Source of the DNA: a virus
Length of the DNA: 48,545 nucleotides
Strand: one strand, 5' to 3'
Virus record (IMG/VR): IMGVR_UViG_3300045970_000517
Span: 1-48,545 of that record
Numbering within the stretch: the stretch's first letter is position 1; each line of letters starts with the position of its first letter. Of this stretch, positions 1-7,183 are shown in pieces. The notes beneath the pieces are model-generated. The model was not told the origin of the DNA. It saw only the letters and a program-made list of their open reading frames with translations, and searched no databases. The position numbers were made by a program, and so were the translations under genes.

Positions 1-119
1 TACTCAAAGGTGTAGAGTCCTGTTAAGTAAAGCGGTTGATCGATTAAAGGATAGTCTTCGTTGGATACTGCTGTGCTGTAGTCGAAGCTGGCAACGTGAT
101 GATTGCATCTGATATTCAT
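1..119 (-). CDS. Partial hypothetical protein, N-terminal part
   Basis: An ATG at 119-117 opens a frame that runs without a stop off the left edge, giving at least 39 residues beginning MNIRCNHHVASFDYS. It lies 10 bases downstream of the next gene on the same strand and so probably ends that small operon. No family is recognised, and the C-terminus lies outside the window. Confidence 0.6.
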   Translation of the reverse strand, partial: MNIRCNHHVASFDYSTAVSNEDYPLIDQPLYLTGLYTFE

Positions 120-129
120 TTGTATTCCT

Positions 130-501
130 TTATACAGATAACCTGTTACGGCGTAGCTTTTCTGCTGTTACTAACAGTAAGATTTCGCTTGCTAAATCAT
201 CTTCACCTTGTGTTAAGGCTCTGGCGGCAAGTAGACGAAGTTCATTCAGGATGCTATAGACTGGAGATGAGATAATGCAACCGTTGGCTTCGAGCAGTTC
301 AAAGTATCCCATAACTGCATTGTCGTTTAGTGCATTAACTAATCCAACTGTTTGTGGGCTGGGTATTTCGGAAATATCTTTTGCTTCTTTGAGACTACAG
401 CCAGCCAACTGCCGAATAGCCCGGATAACCGCAACCTTGCTATCGAGCATATCGGGTGGATAGACTTCTGGGCAAGTAATGGTAAACTGTTTGATCATCA
501 T
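130..501 (-). CDS. Ribosomal protein L7/L12 C-terminal-like domain protein
   Basis: 123 residues. Residues about 20-75 (KVAVIRAIRQLAGCSLKEAK, then an acidic stretch and a later ELLEANGCII) follow the pattern of the ribosomal stalk protein L7/L12 C-terminal domain: K-hydrophobic-x-VI-x-x-[IV]-R...G-x-x-LKEAK-D, then a second helix ending in EA-G. In bacteria that domain recruits translation GTPases. Here there is no L12 N-terminal dimerisation part; an extra helical tail follows. A strong promoter lies so close (-10 at 507-512) that the mRNA may be leaderless. The family assignment comes from sequence pattern only; the role is unknown. Confidence 0.6.
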   Translation of the reverse strand: MMIKQFTITCPEVYPPDMLDSKVAVIRAIRQLAGCSLKEAKDISEIPSPQTVGLVNALNDNAVMGYFELLEANGCIISSPVYSILNELRLLAARALTQGEDDLASEILLLVTAEKLRRNRLSV

Positions 502-506
502 AATAT

Positions 507-535
507 ATTATATACTCATTTGTTTGGTAAGTCAA
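507..535 (-). promoter_or_regulatory. Sigma70-type promoter
   Basis: On the minus strand TTGACT (535-530), 17 bases, then TATAAT (512-507). It reads into the L7/L12-like gene whose ATG is at 501. Confidence 0.75.
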
Positions 536-830
536 CGGTATCGTATTCTGCTATGGTTCTCCGCAGCATTTTAAGGAACTTGGCTTTAACCATATCCTCT
601 AAATCACACTTTATACCTTTGTTGTAGAAGCTTTCGGCATAGTTGGCTACAGCCAATCTTACATACATTACAGCCTTTTTTCTATTATATGCTGCAACTC
701 GTTTGATGTTATCTTCATCGCTGATGCATGACGATAGCCAACTTATTACTAAGTCGTCAGGAAGAGAGGTTATCTCGGACTCGTTGTAGATATCCGAGAC
801 ATGATACTTGATTGCGTCAAATATGGTCAT
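516..830 (-). CDS. MTIFD(V/A)xxYP-family protein, outlying member
   Basis: 104 residues starting MTIFDAIKYHVSD. The start matches the tandem family at 12.3-13.5 kb (MTIFDVLRYPxSD, then a short acidic stretch, LP-x-x-L-x-x-W and a C-terminal helix ending LRxxIAEYD). This copy is longer and lies alone, 12 kb from the others. It has its own promoter upstream at 861-889. No conserved catalytic residues are visible and the function is unknown. Confidence 0.75.
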   Translation of the reverse strand: MTIFDAIKYHVSDIYNESEITSLPDDLVISWLSSCISDEDNIKRVAAYNRKKAVMYVRLAVANYAESFYNKGIKCDLEDMVKAKFLKMLRRTIAEYDTVDLPNK

Positions 831-860
831 CTGGTAAGTTGATATAGTTTATCATTTGTT

Positions 861-889
861 GTATTATAGCATATAAGTTACTCTCTGTC
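861..889 (-). promoter_or_regulatory. Sigma70-type promoter
   Basis: TAGACA, 17 bases, TATAAT on the minus strand, just upstream of the gene starting at 830. The -35 box has one change from consensus. Confidence 0.6.
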
Positions 890-920
890 TACCGATATAG
901 AAGTACCAACCTACATCGAG

Positions 921-928
921 TATAAATA
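921..928 (+). promoter_or_regulatory. T4-like late promoter motif TATAAATA
   Basis: TATAAATA matches the T4 late promoter core and sits 4 bases before the ATG of the plus-strand HNH endonuclease gene. Transcription from it would give an almost leaderless message. The motif alone is weak evidence in AT-rich DNA. Confidence 0.35.
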
Positions 929-932
929 CACT

Positions 933-1559
933 ATGTTCAAAACCAACAAATACACAACCATATACTTTAATATAATACAACGAGCAAGAACCCGCATCAT
1001 CAACGATTATACAGAAAGACACCATATTATTCCTAAATGCATGGGCGGATCCGATGAAGAGGATAATATTGTTAAACTAACAGCACGAGAACATTTCATC
1101 TGTCATTTATTACTAATAAGGATGACACCACCCGAATATCGCGCCAAACTGGTATATGCTGCATGGCAGTTAAGTAGGCCATCAAAAAATAAAACAGTCA
1201 AGGTTACTAATAGGATATACGCACTATTGAAAGAACAAATGTCTGCTTCTTATACTGGCCGTAAACGCAAACCATTTAGTGATGAGTGGAAAGCTAATAT
1301 GAGGTTGGGTGCTGTTGACCGCAAACGGGCACCAATGACAGAACACAGATTACATATAATAAGAGAAAGTGTTTCTAAACGAAAAAAGTTGTTTGGCGAG
1401 GATAATCCTTTCTATGGAAAAACGCATTCTGCCGATACCATAGAAAAGATTATAGAAGTAAATAAAAGAGAAACTACCTGCCCTTATTGTAATAAGACTG
1501 GCTCAAGTAATGTTATGAAACGGTGGCACTTTGATAACTGTCGGTTAAACAGTAAGTAG
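933..1559 (+). CDS. HNH homing endonuclease with NUMOD3 and C-terminal zinc finger
   Basis: 208 residues, encoded against the direction of all neighbours. Residues about 28-60 carry the HNH signature (ERHHIIPKCMGGSDEEDNIV followed by REHFICHLLL). A NUMOD3-type DNA-binding motif (GEDNPFYGKTHSADTIEKI) follows near residue 155, and a CPYC...H...C finger closes the protein. This order is typical of free-standing phage homing endonucleases, which cut DNA near their insertion site to spread the gene. The 3' end overlaps the opposing gene ending at 1545. A second protein of the same design lies at 25906-26601. Confidence 0.88.
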   Translation: MFKTNKYTTIYFNIIQRARTRIINDYTERHHIIPKCMGGSDEEDNIVKLTAREHFICHLLLIRMTPPEYRAKLVYAAWQLSRPSKNKTVKVTNRIYALLKEQMSASYTGRKRKPFSDEWKANMRLGAVDRKRAPMTEHRLHIIRESVSKRKKLFGEDNPFYGKTHSADTIEKIIEVNKRETTCPYCNKTGSSNVMKRWHFDNCRLNSK

Positions 1560-1964
1560 GTATGGCTTGTTCCATTTCCCGACGTTGACGTCAATATAGT
1601 ATGCTGTGTCGAAATAATCTGTCATGATATCGGATTTATCATACCACCCACCGCCCTTCATTGCAGCAATAACTTCTGTAAGGAAGGCAAGAGCCTTACC
1701 ATCATAGTGTTCCGTAAACCAATGCGGATTTACACCCATGCACTGCTTGAGTGGATCAGCTGGCGAACCTGTGCGGAAGCCACCTGGGCGAGCACCAACC
1801 ACTTTGTTGTAGCTGCTAACGAAGTCAATGCTACCAGCCTTGATGTTAAGGCATAGAGTGGAATGATGATACACCGAAAGCGATGCACTGATTCCGTATT
1901 TCTTGCAGATAGCTTTGACTACTGGTGCAATCTCTGCTTTCTTTTCCTGCGACATCCATGCCAT
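1545..1964 (-). CDS. Conserved phage protein, MAWMSQEKKAxIAP type
   Basis: 139 residues beginning MAWMSQEKKAEIAPVVKAIC, with a central HHSTLCLNIKAGSIDF motif and a C-terminal YDKSDIMTDYFDTAYYIDVNVG motif. I recognise this as a widespread soluble protein of large phages and plasmids, often found as a domain of large polyvalent proteins. Its function is not known to me. Its promoter is not obvious; the strong one at 1998-2026 lies just upstream. Confidence 0.8.
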   Translation of the reverse strand: MAWMSQEKKAEIAPVVKAICKKYGISASLSVYHHSTLCLNIKAGSIDFVSSYNKVVGARPGGFRTGSPADPLKQCMGVNPHWFTEHYDGKALAFLTEVIAAMKGGGWYDKSDIMTDYFDTAYYIDVNVGKWNKPYLLTV

Positions 1965-1997
1965 AATAAACTCCTATGTTTGTTTGTGTATGCGTTT

Positions 1998-2026
1998 ATT
2001 ATAATGCATAACAGGAAAGAAGTCAA
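1998..2026 (-). promoter_or_regulatory. Sigma70-type promoter
   Basis: TTGACT, 17 bases, TATAAT on the minus strand, reading into the gene starting at 1964. Confidence 0.75.
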
Positions 2027-2035
2027 TAGGTATAG

Positions 2036-2275
2036 TTAGTTAAATCCAAACTTCTCTCTCATATACCAACCTACCGACATATCCTTGTCGTAGTCAGCAT
2101 AACCTTGTTCTTTCAACTCAGCTATGCGAGCACACTCTGCAACAGCCAGTTCGACTATCCTGCCAAGGAATACTCCCTCAAATGCAGTCGGGTGGTCTTT
2201 TGTTGCATCGTTTGCGAACTTGCCTGCTTCCAGTACAAGCTGCATTATGAAAAGTTCTTGCTCAGTCTTTGCCAT
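2036..2275 (-). CDS. Hypothetical protein, distant FAELIVKEC-family relative
   Basis: 79 residues. The central segment IVELAVAECARIAELKEQGY matches the conserved helix FAELI(V/I)KECA of the MNERI family found at 5.3, 15.3-16.2 and 47.5-48.5 kb, but the MNERI start is missing. It is the last gene of a run of tightly spaced genes whose upstream end is near 4441. Function unknown. Confidence 0.7.
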   Translation of the reverse strand: MAKTEQELFIMQLVLEAGKFANDATKDHPTAFEGVFLGRIVELAVAECARIAELKEQGYADYDKDMSVGWYMREKFGFN

Positions 2276-2276
2276 G

Positions 2277-2477
2277 TTATTCTCCGCCTAAGTGGTCGAT
2301 CATAAGTGTTAATGCAGCGATTGTCTTGGTATTGTCCCCCACATCATCTTCATGCAGCCAGGCGCCGTTCTCTTCGTGATCTTTAAGTTCTTTCCTAAGA
2401 TACTTGCGATACGATTTGAGTGTAAGCATAGTGATACGATCTGCTGTTTCGTGATCGAGTTTGAGTTTCTTTGACAT
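2277..2477 (-). CDS. Hypothetical small acidic protein
   Basis: 66 residues (MSKKLKLDHETADRITMLTL...). Mostly helical in composition, no cysteine pairs and no membrane segment. It lies 1 base from both neighbours, which supports translation as part of the operon. No family recognised. Confidence 0.7.
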   Translation of the reverse strand: MSKKLKLDHETADRITMLTLKSYRKYLRKELKDHEENGAWLHEDDVGDNTKTIAALTLMIDHLGGE

Positions 2478-2478
2478 A

Positions 2479-2742
2479 TTATTCCTTTGGTTGTTTGGGT
2501 TTACTTGTTGTGCCGAATTTCAAGAACAGCACCAAGAACAGCACTATGGCAGCGATGCATACCACAAACCATCCTAAACCCAGATGCGATAATGCCACTG
2601 AAAGTAGAACAAAAGCTGCCATAAATATTCCAGCTATCGCAAAACAAATAAGAGTCGCCCAAGCACCTGCTAAAATGGTTTCTCGAAACTCGGCATTTAT
2701 TGCCGGTCTCATATTCTTTAGTTTGTTAAGAAAACTATTCAT
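2479..2742 (-). CDS. Small membrane protein with two predicted membrane segments
   Basis: 87 residues. Two long hydrophobic stretches (about 28-50 and 55-76) flank a short glycine-containing turn, with a lysine-rich end (KFGTTSKPKQPKE) likely in the cytoplasm. Same-strand neighbours are 1 base away on each side. No family recognised. Confidence 0.7.
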   Translation of the reverse strand: MNSFLNKLKNMRPAINAEFRETILAGAWATLICFAIAGIFMAAFVLLSVALSHLGLGWFVVCIAAIVLFLVLFLKFGTTSKPKQPKE

Positions 2743-2743
2743 A

Positions 2744-2950
2744 TTATTCCTTTATTAAGTGTTTTTCCGCATAGAATTGCCCACACCATGCGACAAAGAC
2801 GCCGTCTACGTATAGATTCACAAATCCGTGGCTAAAAGGCGCTATTTTTCCGCCTTTTTTGCTGCTTGCTGTGCATTCTTTGTCCGTATGCTCTACTACA
2901 GTGCAGATGCCGTATTTAGTGCTACGCATTTTCTGTTTCCACTTACGCAT
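2744..2950 (-). CDS. Hypothetical small protein
   Basis: 68 residues with a basic N-terminus (MRKWKQKMRS) and a C-terminal half rich in aromatic residues (HGFVNLYVDGVFVAWCGQFY). It overlaps the upstream gene by 8 bases. No family recognised. Confidence 0.65.
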   Translation of the reverse strand: MRKWKQKMRSTKYGICTVVEHTDKECTASSKKGGKIAPFSHGFVNLYVDGVFVAWCGQFYAEKHLIKE

Positions 2951-3146
2951 ATTTTAACTTCGCGTATAGTTCGAGATCATCAGAAACAATCGTGCAAGGA
3001 CCTACCTGTCTACACCCTTGTTCTTCCAACCATTTATTAAATTCTTCTGGCTGGCCGCCCTGCTCTAAATGCAGTTGACGCATATCGAGTACCATCTTTG
3101 GAAACCACCTCGGCCAGTTAGCCCAGCTAAATGTATCGATTATCAT
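2943..3146 (-). CDS. Hypothetical small protein
   Basis: 67 residues containing WANWPRWFPKMVLDMRQLH and two cysteines. It overlaps the genes on both sides by 4-8 bases, a sign of translational coupling. No family recognised. Confidence 0.65.
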   Translation of the reverse strand: MIIDTFSWANWPRWFPKMVLDMRQLHLEQGGQPEEFNKWLEEQGCRQVGPCTIVSDDLELYAKLKYA

Positions 3147-3400
3147 TCATCGGCCTTTGGTAAAGGTAGATTGATCCAACCAAATCCACCACATAGGACA
3201 CAAGTTTCGCCATATTCTTCGCCCGTGCCATCACAACACTGACACTCATGCCGTTCGCCTATACAACCATAGGCATCCTGTTCAGCCGTTGCTTTTGTTG
3301 TCGATGATTGAGTATGCTGTTCCACGGGTTGCTCCTGCTCTGTGTTCTTTGCTCCAAGTGTAGTCTTCGCCGTCAGGAGTCTTTCCATCCTTGACTTCAT
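3143..3400 (-). CDS. Small protein with DnaJ-type CxxCxGxG zinc motif
   Basis: The C-terminal half holds CQCCDGTGEEYGETCVLCGG, two CxxC pairs in the DnaJ cysteine-rich arrangement, likely one zinc site. The N-terminal half overlaps the upstream gene (ending 3282) by 119 bases in another frame, which is unusual; a GTG at about 3325 would shorten the overlap and is a plausible true start. The zinc half is well supported, the start is not. Confidence 0.6.
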   Translation of the reverse strand: MKSRMERLLTAKTTLGAKNTEQEQPVEQHTQSSTTKATAEQDAYGCIGERHECQCCDGTGEEYGETCVLCGGFGWINLPLPKADE

Positions 3401-3575
3401 CTACACCGCTTTTACCGACATGGTCGATGTTTTCGCACACCATAGTTATGAACTTAAATCCTTGTGCCCTCAGCGAAGCGGCACCGCGTAACGCATAATC
3501 AAGTGTGTGAAAATCAATGAACTTCGCTTCGCCGTCTGCGGCAGTCCAGTAAACTTTATATATTGTTTTATCCAT
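3282..3575 (-). CDS. Hypothetical protein
   Basis: 97 residues starting MDKTIYKVYWTAADGEAKFIDFHT, a pattern of alternating hydrophobic residues suggesting a small alpha/beta fold (YALRGAASLRAQGFKFITMV). Its 3' end overlaps the zinc protein gene in another frame. No family recognised. Confidence 0.65.
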   Translation of the reverse strand: MDKTIYKVYWTAADGEAKFIDFHTLDYALRGAASLRAQGFKFITMVCENIDHVGKSGVDEVKDGKTPDGEDYTWSKEHRAGATRGTAYSIIDNKSNG

Positions 3576-3576
3576 T

Positions 3577-3837
3577 TTATTTCATATTCCTGAAAATCAA
3601 ACCTATACCGTTCTTACATCTTATATAAGGGCCGTCATCTGTAGGCACCATATAAGCATTCATTTGTAGATACTCGATGCCGTCATTGGTATCACAAGTA
3701 GTAAGAAACTTCTTCATTTTTTCGGCAGTGATAGGATCCCTTGCTTTGGCATAGTCAGCGGCACCAAATCCCCTTACTTCACCACAGCCTACCAACAAAA
3801 CCAACAAAACCAATGCTGCCAATAATATGTATTTCAT
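3577..3837 (-). CDS. Putative small lipoprotein
   Basis: 86 residues. An N-terminal signal peptide (MKYILLAALVLLVLLVGCGE) has a lipobox ending LVGC, so cleavage and lipidation at Cys18 are likely. The mature part has two more cysteines that could form a disulphide. It would sit on the cell envelope of a Gram-negative host. No specific family recognised; phage lipoproteins often act in lysis or in blocking superinfection. Confidence 0.7.
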   Translation of the reverse strand: MKYILLAALVLLVLLVGCGEVRGFGAADYAKARDPITAEKMKKFLTTCDTNDGIEYLQMNAYMVPTDDGPYIRCKNGIGLIFRNMK

Positions 3838-4247
3838 TCCTTATCCAGTCCTTGAAGTTCGGCCATCAGCTTTGCGCGGCGCTCTTGGTTGAGTTTTGAA
3901 ACACGCGCTTGTTCAGCCTCTTTTTCAGCGGTGTATTCTGTGAAAAACTTGGCATATAGGTCCTCACGTGACTTGGGGGATTCCATGTCCATGAGTGGGT
4001 CCAAGGGGCGCTCCCAGTCGATCCAATCTTCACCGCCCCAATGGCCATACCTCCACGCTTCAACGACACCATCGTCGGTGATTCTCTGGAAGCCATCTGG
4101 GTCCAAATCAAGATCAAGTCTCATGCCATACACAGCCAGGTATGCTTTCTTTTCAATCTCATTTTGTTCCAGCACCAAAGCCATAATCCGAGCCTTGATT
4201 TCGTCAACAGTGTTGACAGCTTCGGCAAGTTGTTCAAGTATTTTCAT
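3834..4247 (-). CDS. Hypothetical protein, coiled-coil ends
   Basis: 137 residues. A helical N-terminus (ILEQLAEAVNTVDEIKARIM) and a long charged C-terminal helix (EKEAEQARVSKLNQERRAKL) flank a tryptophan-rich middle (AWRYGHWGGEDWIDWERPLD). It overlaps both neighbours by 4 bases. No family recognised. Confidence 0.7.
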   Translation of the reverse strand: MKILEQLAEAVNTVDEIKARIMALVLEQNEIEKKAYLAVYGMRLDLDLDPDGFQRITDDGVVEAWRYGHWGGEDWIDWERPLDPLMDMESPKSREDLYAKFFTEYTAEKEAEQARVSKLNQERRAKLMAELQGLDKE

Positions 4248-4441
4248 ATTGATTTACCTTTAGTGGCCTGCTGGTCTTCTACAATCTTTGCAATGGTGCG
4301 CCCAATGCCGATTATTGTTTTAGTCCCATATTCGGTATCATAGCGATCGCCACCAGAATGACCTTTGTATTCGGATAAAGGTTTAAGATTCAGCAAGATA
4401 ACTACTGCTAAACCAATCTCTGTTGCTGTTGCGTCGTTCAT
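4244..4441 (-). CDS. Hypothetical small protein
   Basis: 65 residues, MNDATATEIGLAVVILLNLK..., with a short hydrophobic N-terminal stretch. First gene after the promoter at 4464-4492, so it heads the operon that runs down to 2036. No family recognised. Confidence 0.65.
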   Translation of the reverse strand: MNDATATEIGLAVVILLNLKPLSEYKGHSGGDRYDTEYGTKTIIGIGRTIAKIVEDQQATKGKSI

Positions 4442-4463
4442 GTTGTGTCCTATCTATATGCTT

Positions 4464-4492
4464 ATTATAGCAGTGATAGGAGTAATAGTCAA
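4464..4492 (-). promoter_or_regulatory. Sigma70-type promoter
   Basis: TTGACT, 17 bases, TATAAT on the minus strand; it heads the operon from 4441 to 2036. Confidence 0.75.
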
Positions 4493-4728
4493 GTGGCTGT
4501 TTTAGCTAACTCGTCCTTTACGCACTTCTTCCAGCCTTCGTGTTCTCTCCAGCCCGGGAAGGTTTCTTCGCGTTCGTAATCGTATCTGATTGTATCAAAC
4601 ACTTCAAAACACGAAAAACCATTTGCTCTTGCGTTTCGTTCGAGTATGATGCGTTCGTAATCTTCTTTTAGATTATATACTTGCCAAATCATTCCGTCGG
4701 GTGTATTTCTAATAAGAAGTTGTTTCAT
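4489..4728 (-). CDS. Hypothetical protein
   Basis: 79 residues (MKQLLIRNTPDGMIWQVYNL...) with a charged C-terminal half containing FPGWREHEGWKKC. Its last bases overlap the promoter -35 box of the next operon. No family recognised. Confidence 0.65.
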   Translation of the reverse strand: MKQLLIRNTPDGMIWQVYNLKEDYERIILERNARANGFSCFEVFDTIRYDYEREETFPGWREHEGWKKCVKDELAKTAT

Positions 4729-4732
4729 ATTG

Positions 4733-4897
4733 TTATCCGTTCCTAACGCAACGATATATCTCAGCCTTCACTCCGAGTTGTTTGGCAGCATCTTCACATA
4801 ACTGTTTACCGTTGAATGTTCCAAGGTTTTGCCACCCACTTTGGTACCCGAGGTGATCTCCAGCAACAGCCATCCACACAAATAAAATATAAGTCAT
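4733..4897 (-). CDS. Small secreted or membrane-anchored protein
   Basis: 54 residues, below usual length cut-offs. The first 13 residues (MTYILFVWMAVAG) are hydrophobic and may be a signal anchor; two cysteines follow. The ATG overlaps the stop of the preceding gene as ATGA, which supports real translation. No family recognised. Confidence 0.6.
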   Translation of the reverse strand: MTYILFVWMAVAGDHLGYQSGWQNLGTFNGKQLCEDAAKQLGVKAEIYRCVRNG

Positions 4898-5154
4898 TTG
4901 AATATTCCTTTAAGTTGTTTTTGACGAGCAGGGCTGCTCCAATAAGTCATATGCCGATCATGTTGCCGGCGCATACTAAAGGTTGGGTTATGCCGACGCA
5001 GTGTTCGAACTATTCCATTTCGTAGTCGTACTGCAATACAATTCTGCCAATAGTTTGGTCCTTGATCGTATTTCCAGGACAGCCCGTCCTTCTCTAACAT
5101 CCTCGGAACCTTGATGGCCGGCGGATGACGATAAACTGTGGCTCTCCGATACAT
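4894..5154 (-). CDS. Hypothetical basic protein
   Basis: 86 residues starting MYRRATVYRHPPAIKVPRML, rich in arginine and histidine. I place the start at 5154 because a GGAG ribosome site lies 6 bases upstream and the ATG overlaps the stop of a 34-residue membrane frame; the same frame stays open upstream to 5271 but that part overlaps coding sequence in another frame. No family recognised. Confidence 0.6.
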   Translation of the reverse strand: MYRRATVYRHPPAIKVPRMLEKDGLSWKYDQGPNYWQNCIAVRLRNGIVRTLRRHNPTFSMRRQHDRHMTYWSSPARQKQLKGIFK

Positions 5155-5258
5155 TATCTTCTCCAGAAAAAACTCGTCAGTGTCATCCCGCCGATACCAA
5201 GTACCGCTTTGAGGATGATCAGCAACACGACAATGATAAAACCTAAGAACCAAATCAT
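5154..5258 (-). CDS. 34-residue single-pass membrane protein
   Basis: The frame MIWFLGFIIVVLLIILKAVL followed by a short tail ending FFWRR is almost entirely one membrane segment. The ATG overlaps the upstream stop as ATGA and the stop overlaps the next ATG as TAATG, a coupled arrangement. Too short for homology; it could be a small lysis or immunity peptide, but that is a guess. Confidence 0.55.
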   Translation of the reverse strand: MIWFLGFIIVVLLIILKAVLGIGGMTLTSFFWRR

Positions 5259-5521
5259 ATTTTAACTCCAAAGTGATCTAATATCGAATCGAGAGCCGAT
5301 TTGCTCATTTGCTCAACACTATCATCGTGCCACTGTATTTCGGCAACACAAGCACATTCCTTGATGATTAGTTCGGCGAACTTCTGTAGTTCTCTACTTG
5401 CAGGAACAACGCAGGTATCGTTTGTATTCAGTGATAAAAACGGCTCCCACGATTCAACACTGGATGGGGTAACATATATGAAGCCAGCATCCAGGGCAAG
5501 ATCTTTAATTCGTTCGTTCAT
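5255..5521 (-). CDS. MNERI/FAELIVKEC-family protein
   Basis: 88 residues: start MNERIKDLALDAGF, central helix KFAELIIKECACVAEIQ, end ILDHFGVKI. The three blocks define a family with copies at 15274, 15525, 15985, 47528, 47781, 48029 and 48262. No catalytic motif is visible. Function unknown; such families are common in large phages and the copies are diverged, so the duplications are not recent. Confidence 0.8.
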   Translation of the reverse strand: MNERIKDLALDAGFIYVTPSSVESWEPFLSLNTNDTCVVPASRELQKFAELIIKECACVAEIQWHDDSVEQMSKSALDSILDHFGVKI

Positions 5522-5669
5522 AATACTTTCATCCTTCTCTTTTCTGTTTCAGTCCAGTGTGTGTTCCATCTAACTATATGGTTATTATATCTAATCCAAC
5601 CATTCCAAAAATTCAAGCACCAAGTAATGTTGCCCAGCAGTCTATATCTCGAAAAGATAGGATGTGTTT

Positions 5670-5765
5670 TCATAATCCCTGAGCTGCCTTATTTGGGCAA
5701 GCTTCACATGGTTGGTGAATCTGTGTCATAGCACATTCGGAACAAGTAAGCCAAAATACTTTCAT
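5670..5765 (-). CDS. 31-residue zinc-ribbon-like peptide
   Basis: Frame MKVFWLTCSECAMTQIHQPC followed by EACPNKAAQGL. It has CxxC and CxxC pairs 12 residues apart, a minimal zinc-knuckle layout. A perfect-spacing promoter lies 22 bases upstream (5787-5815) and an AAAGGG site precedes the ATG. It is the only coding candidate in the 410-base stretch 5522-5931. Confidence 0.55.
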   Translation of the reverse strand: MKVFWLTCSECAMTQIHQPCEACPNKAAQGL

Positions 5766-5786
5766 ATCAACCCTTTAATAATGTTT

Positions 5787-5815
5787 ATTATAGCATTATT
5801 AAAGTCATTAGTCAA
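5787..5815 (-). promoter_or_regulatory. Sigma70-type promoter
   Basis: TTGACT, 17 bases, TATAAT on the minus strand, serving the 31-residue zinc peptide. Confidence 0.75.
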
Positions 5816-5825
5816 CGAATTTAAA

Positions 5826-5833
5826 GATAAATA
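5826..5833 (+). promoter_or_regulatory. GATAAATA motif
   Basis: One of eight GATAAATA sites in the window. The region 5816-5931 downstream holds no open frame on the plus strand, so either a small RNA starts here or the site is a chance match. Confidence 0.25.
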
Positions 5834-5931
5834 AGTGTAGTTCGCGATGCTCTAACATCCAAGGCGTACGGGCATAAATACGACGGTATTATTCAATATA
5901 GAGTCAATAAACCGTCATTCACCGAATACTA

Positions 5932-6405
5932 TTATGTCGGCAGCGACCCAGCCGACGGTACATCGCCTTCTTCGATCTCGTAGAATTCCCCGTCTACCAC
6001 TTTCATTGTAAGGTATCGGCCATGCATCCCGCCCTTTACATAATCCCGGCCACCGTCAATAAAAACGGAACCATCGTCTGATGTTCGATAATCGTGTCTA
6101 TATCTGCTGTATATGATAGTTCCGTCATCAGCTTCAACTGCATCGATAATACCTTCCACACCACTTGCACCGCTTGTGATATATGTAGTGCCGCCTTGAA
6201 TAATAAGTCCAAAATAGTTGGAATATCCTTCCACCGGAGGCTTCTCCTGGTAATACACATCAGCACAGTCGTCGCCTTGCCAGGCACCTTCACGAGTTCT
6301 CAAGCAAAACTGTCCAACAAACTTGGCGTTATATTTCTTTTCAACGGCTTCGATGTTAAACTGTGCTTCGTTCCGTCCAGAATTCACAGTGGTGAGTTTC
6401 TTCAT
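5932..6405 (-). CDS. Conserved hypothetical protein
   Basis: 157 residues beginning MKKLTTVNSGRNEAQFNIEA. Several glycine and tyrosine rich beta segments (YSNYFGLIIQGGTTYITSG) and a C-terminal EFYEIEEGDVPSAG. Head of no obvious promoter; it is the last gene of the 7.3-5.9 kb operon. It looks like a soluble beta-rich protein; function unknown. Confidence 0.7.
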   Translation of the reverse strand: MKKLTTVNSGRNEAQFNIEAVEKKYNAKFVGQFCLRTREGAWQGDDCADVYYQEKPPVEGYSNYFGLIIQGGTTYITSGASGVEGIIDAVEADDGTIIYSRYRHDYRTSDDGSVFIDGGRDYVKGGMHGRYLTMKVVDGEFYEIEEGDVPSAGSLPT

Positions 6406-6414
6406 AATCGATCC

Positions 6415-6699
6415 TTATTTAATAAATCTTATCAACTCATTCAGCGCTCTTCGAGCCTGAGAGTGCGATGGCAAATCAGATAACACTTTCGACCTCAGAA
6501 TATTTATTTGATAAACTGTATCCGCAATTTCATCAGTTGAATATATTTGCCTTGCCGAAAGTTTCATCCCGTTGCTATCTGTAAAGACTCTTTGATAGAT
6601 AGCAACAATCTCATTGGAGAGCTGTGTTCTGAGGGCGTCTATCACACTGCTATGAGGATTTATTTTCACAGCATCTGATAGAAAATCCTTAGCCTTCAT
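6415..6699 (-). CDS. Hypothetical helical protein
   Basis: 94 residues (MKAKDFLSDAVKINPHSSVI...), mostly helical, ending LPSHSQARRALNELIRFIK. Overlaps the upstream 50-residue gene by 11 bases. No family recognised. Confidence 0.65.
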   Translation of the reverse strand: MKAKDFLSDAVKINPHSSVIDALRTQLSNEIVAIYQRVFTDSNGMKLSARQIYSTDEIADTVYQINILRSKVLSDLPSHSQARRALNELIRFIK

Positions 6700-6841
6700 T
6701 ATTACGCCTCTCTGCTGCCTTATTTAATATATCATTGATTTTCTTTATTGCTTCTAGTGCATCTTTCAGCCCTACTATCTTCTCTTCTTCAGAAAGAGGA
6801 GCTGAGGGCACCACATCTTTTAATTCATCGAGTTTCTTCAT
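6689..6841 (-). CDS. Hypothetical 50-residue helical protein
   Basis: The frame MKKLDELKDVVPSAPLSEEE continues as a single charged helix (IVGLKDALEAIKKINDILNK). The ATG overlaps the stop of the upstream gene as ATGA and its 3' end overlaps the downstream start, filling an otherwise empty 140-base gap. No family recognised. Confidence 0.6.
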   Translation of the reverse strand: MKKLDELKDVVPSAPLSEEEKIVGLKDALEAIKKINDILNKAAERRNNEG

Positions 6842-6987
6842 AGCTTCATAATCCGATCAAGTTCAGCCTTTGCTTCAGCAAAATGCTCGTGTTCTAACTC
6901 TACTTCAATGATATCGTCCTTCACGAGGTTCCAATCAGGATACAACTGTGACCAAACGATTGTATAAAGTTCCACTTTCTCTCTCAT
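6838..6987 (-). CDS. Hypothetical 49-residue protein
   Basis: Starts MREKVELYTIVWSQLYPDWN after a GGAGG site 7 bases upstream, which makes this the likely start; the frame is open to 7038 but that part overlaps the next gene. The C-terminal half is an acidic helix. No family recognised. Confidence 0.65.
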   Translation of the reverse strand: MREKVELYTIVWSQLYPDWNLVKDDIIEVELEHEHFAEAKAELDRIMKL

Positions 6988-6988
6988 G

Positions 6989-7183
6989 CTAAATCCTCCC
7001 TTGTGCCGCATCCACCGCAGCTTGTGCAATGCGTTCAATGTTTGCTCTTAAAACATCTTTCGACTTTTCAATAAAGTCGATTTTGTCCTTCTCAGTCATT
7101 GCTGCGCTGAGTGCTGCTGTCATATACTTGTGGATGCCTTCGACATCCGAGTATGTTAATACGATTGTTGGTTTAATCTTCAT
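6989..7183 (-). CDS. Hypothetical helical protein
   Basis: 64 residues, MKIKPTIVLTYSDVEGIHKY..., with repeated alanine-rich helix patterns (MTAALSAAMTEKDK, RIAQAAVDAAQG). Overlaps the upstream small gene by 11 bases. No family recognised. Confidence 0.65.
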   Translation of the reverse strand: MKIKPTIVLTYSDVEGIHKYMTAALSAAMTEKDKIDFIEKSKDVLRANIERIAQAAVDAAQGRI

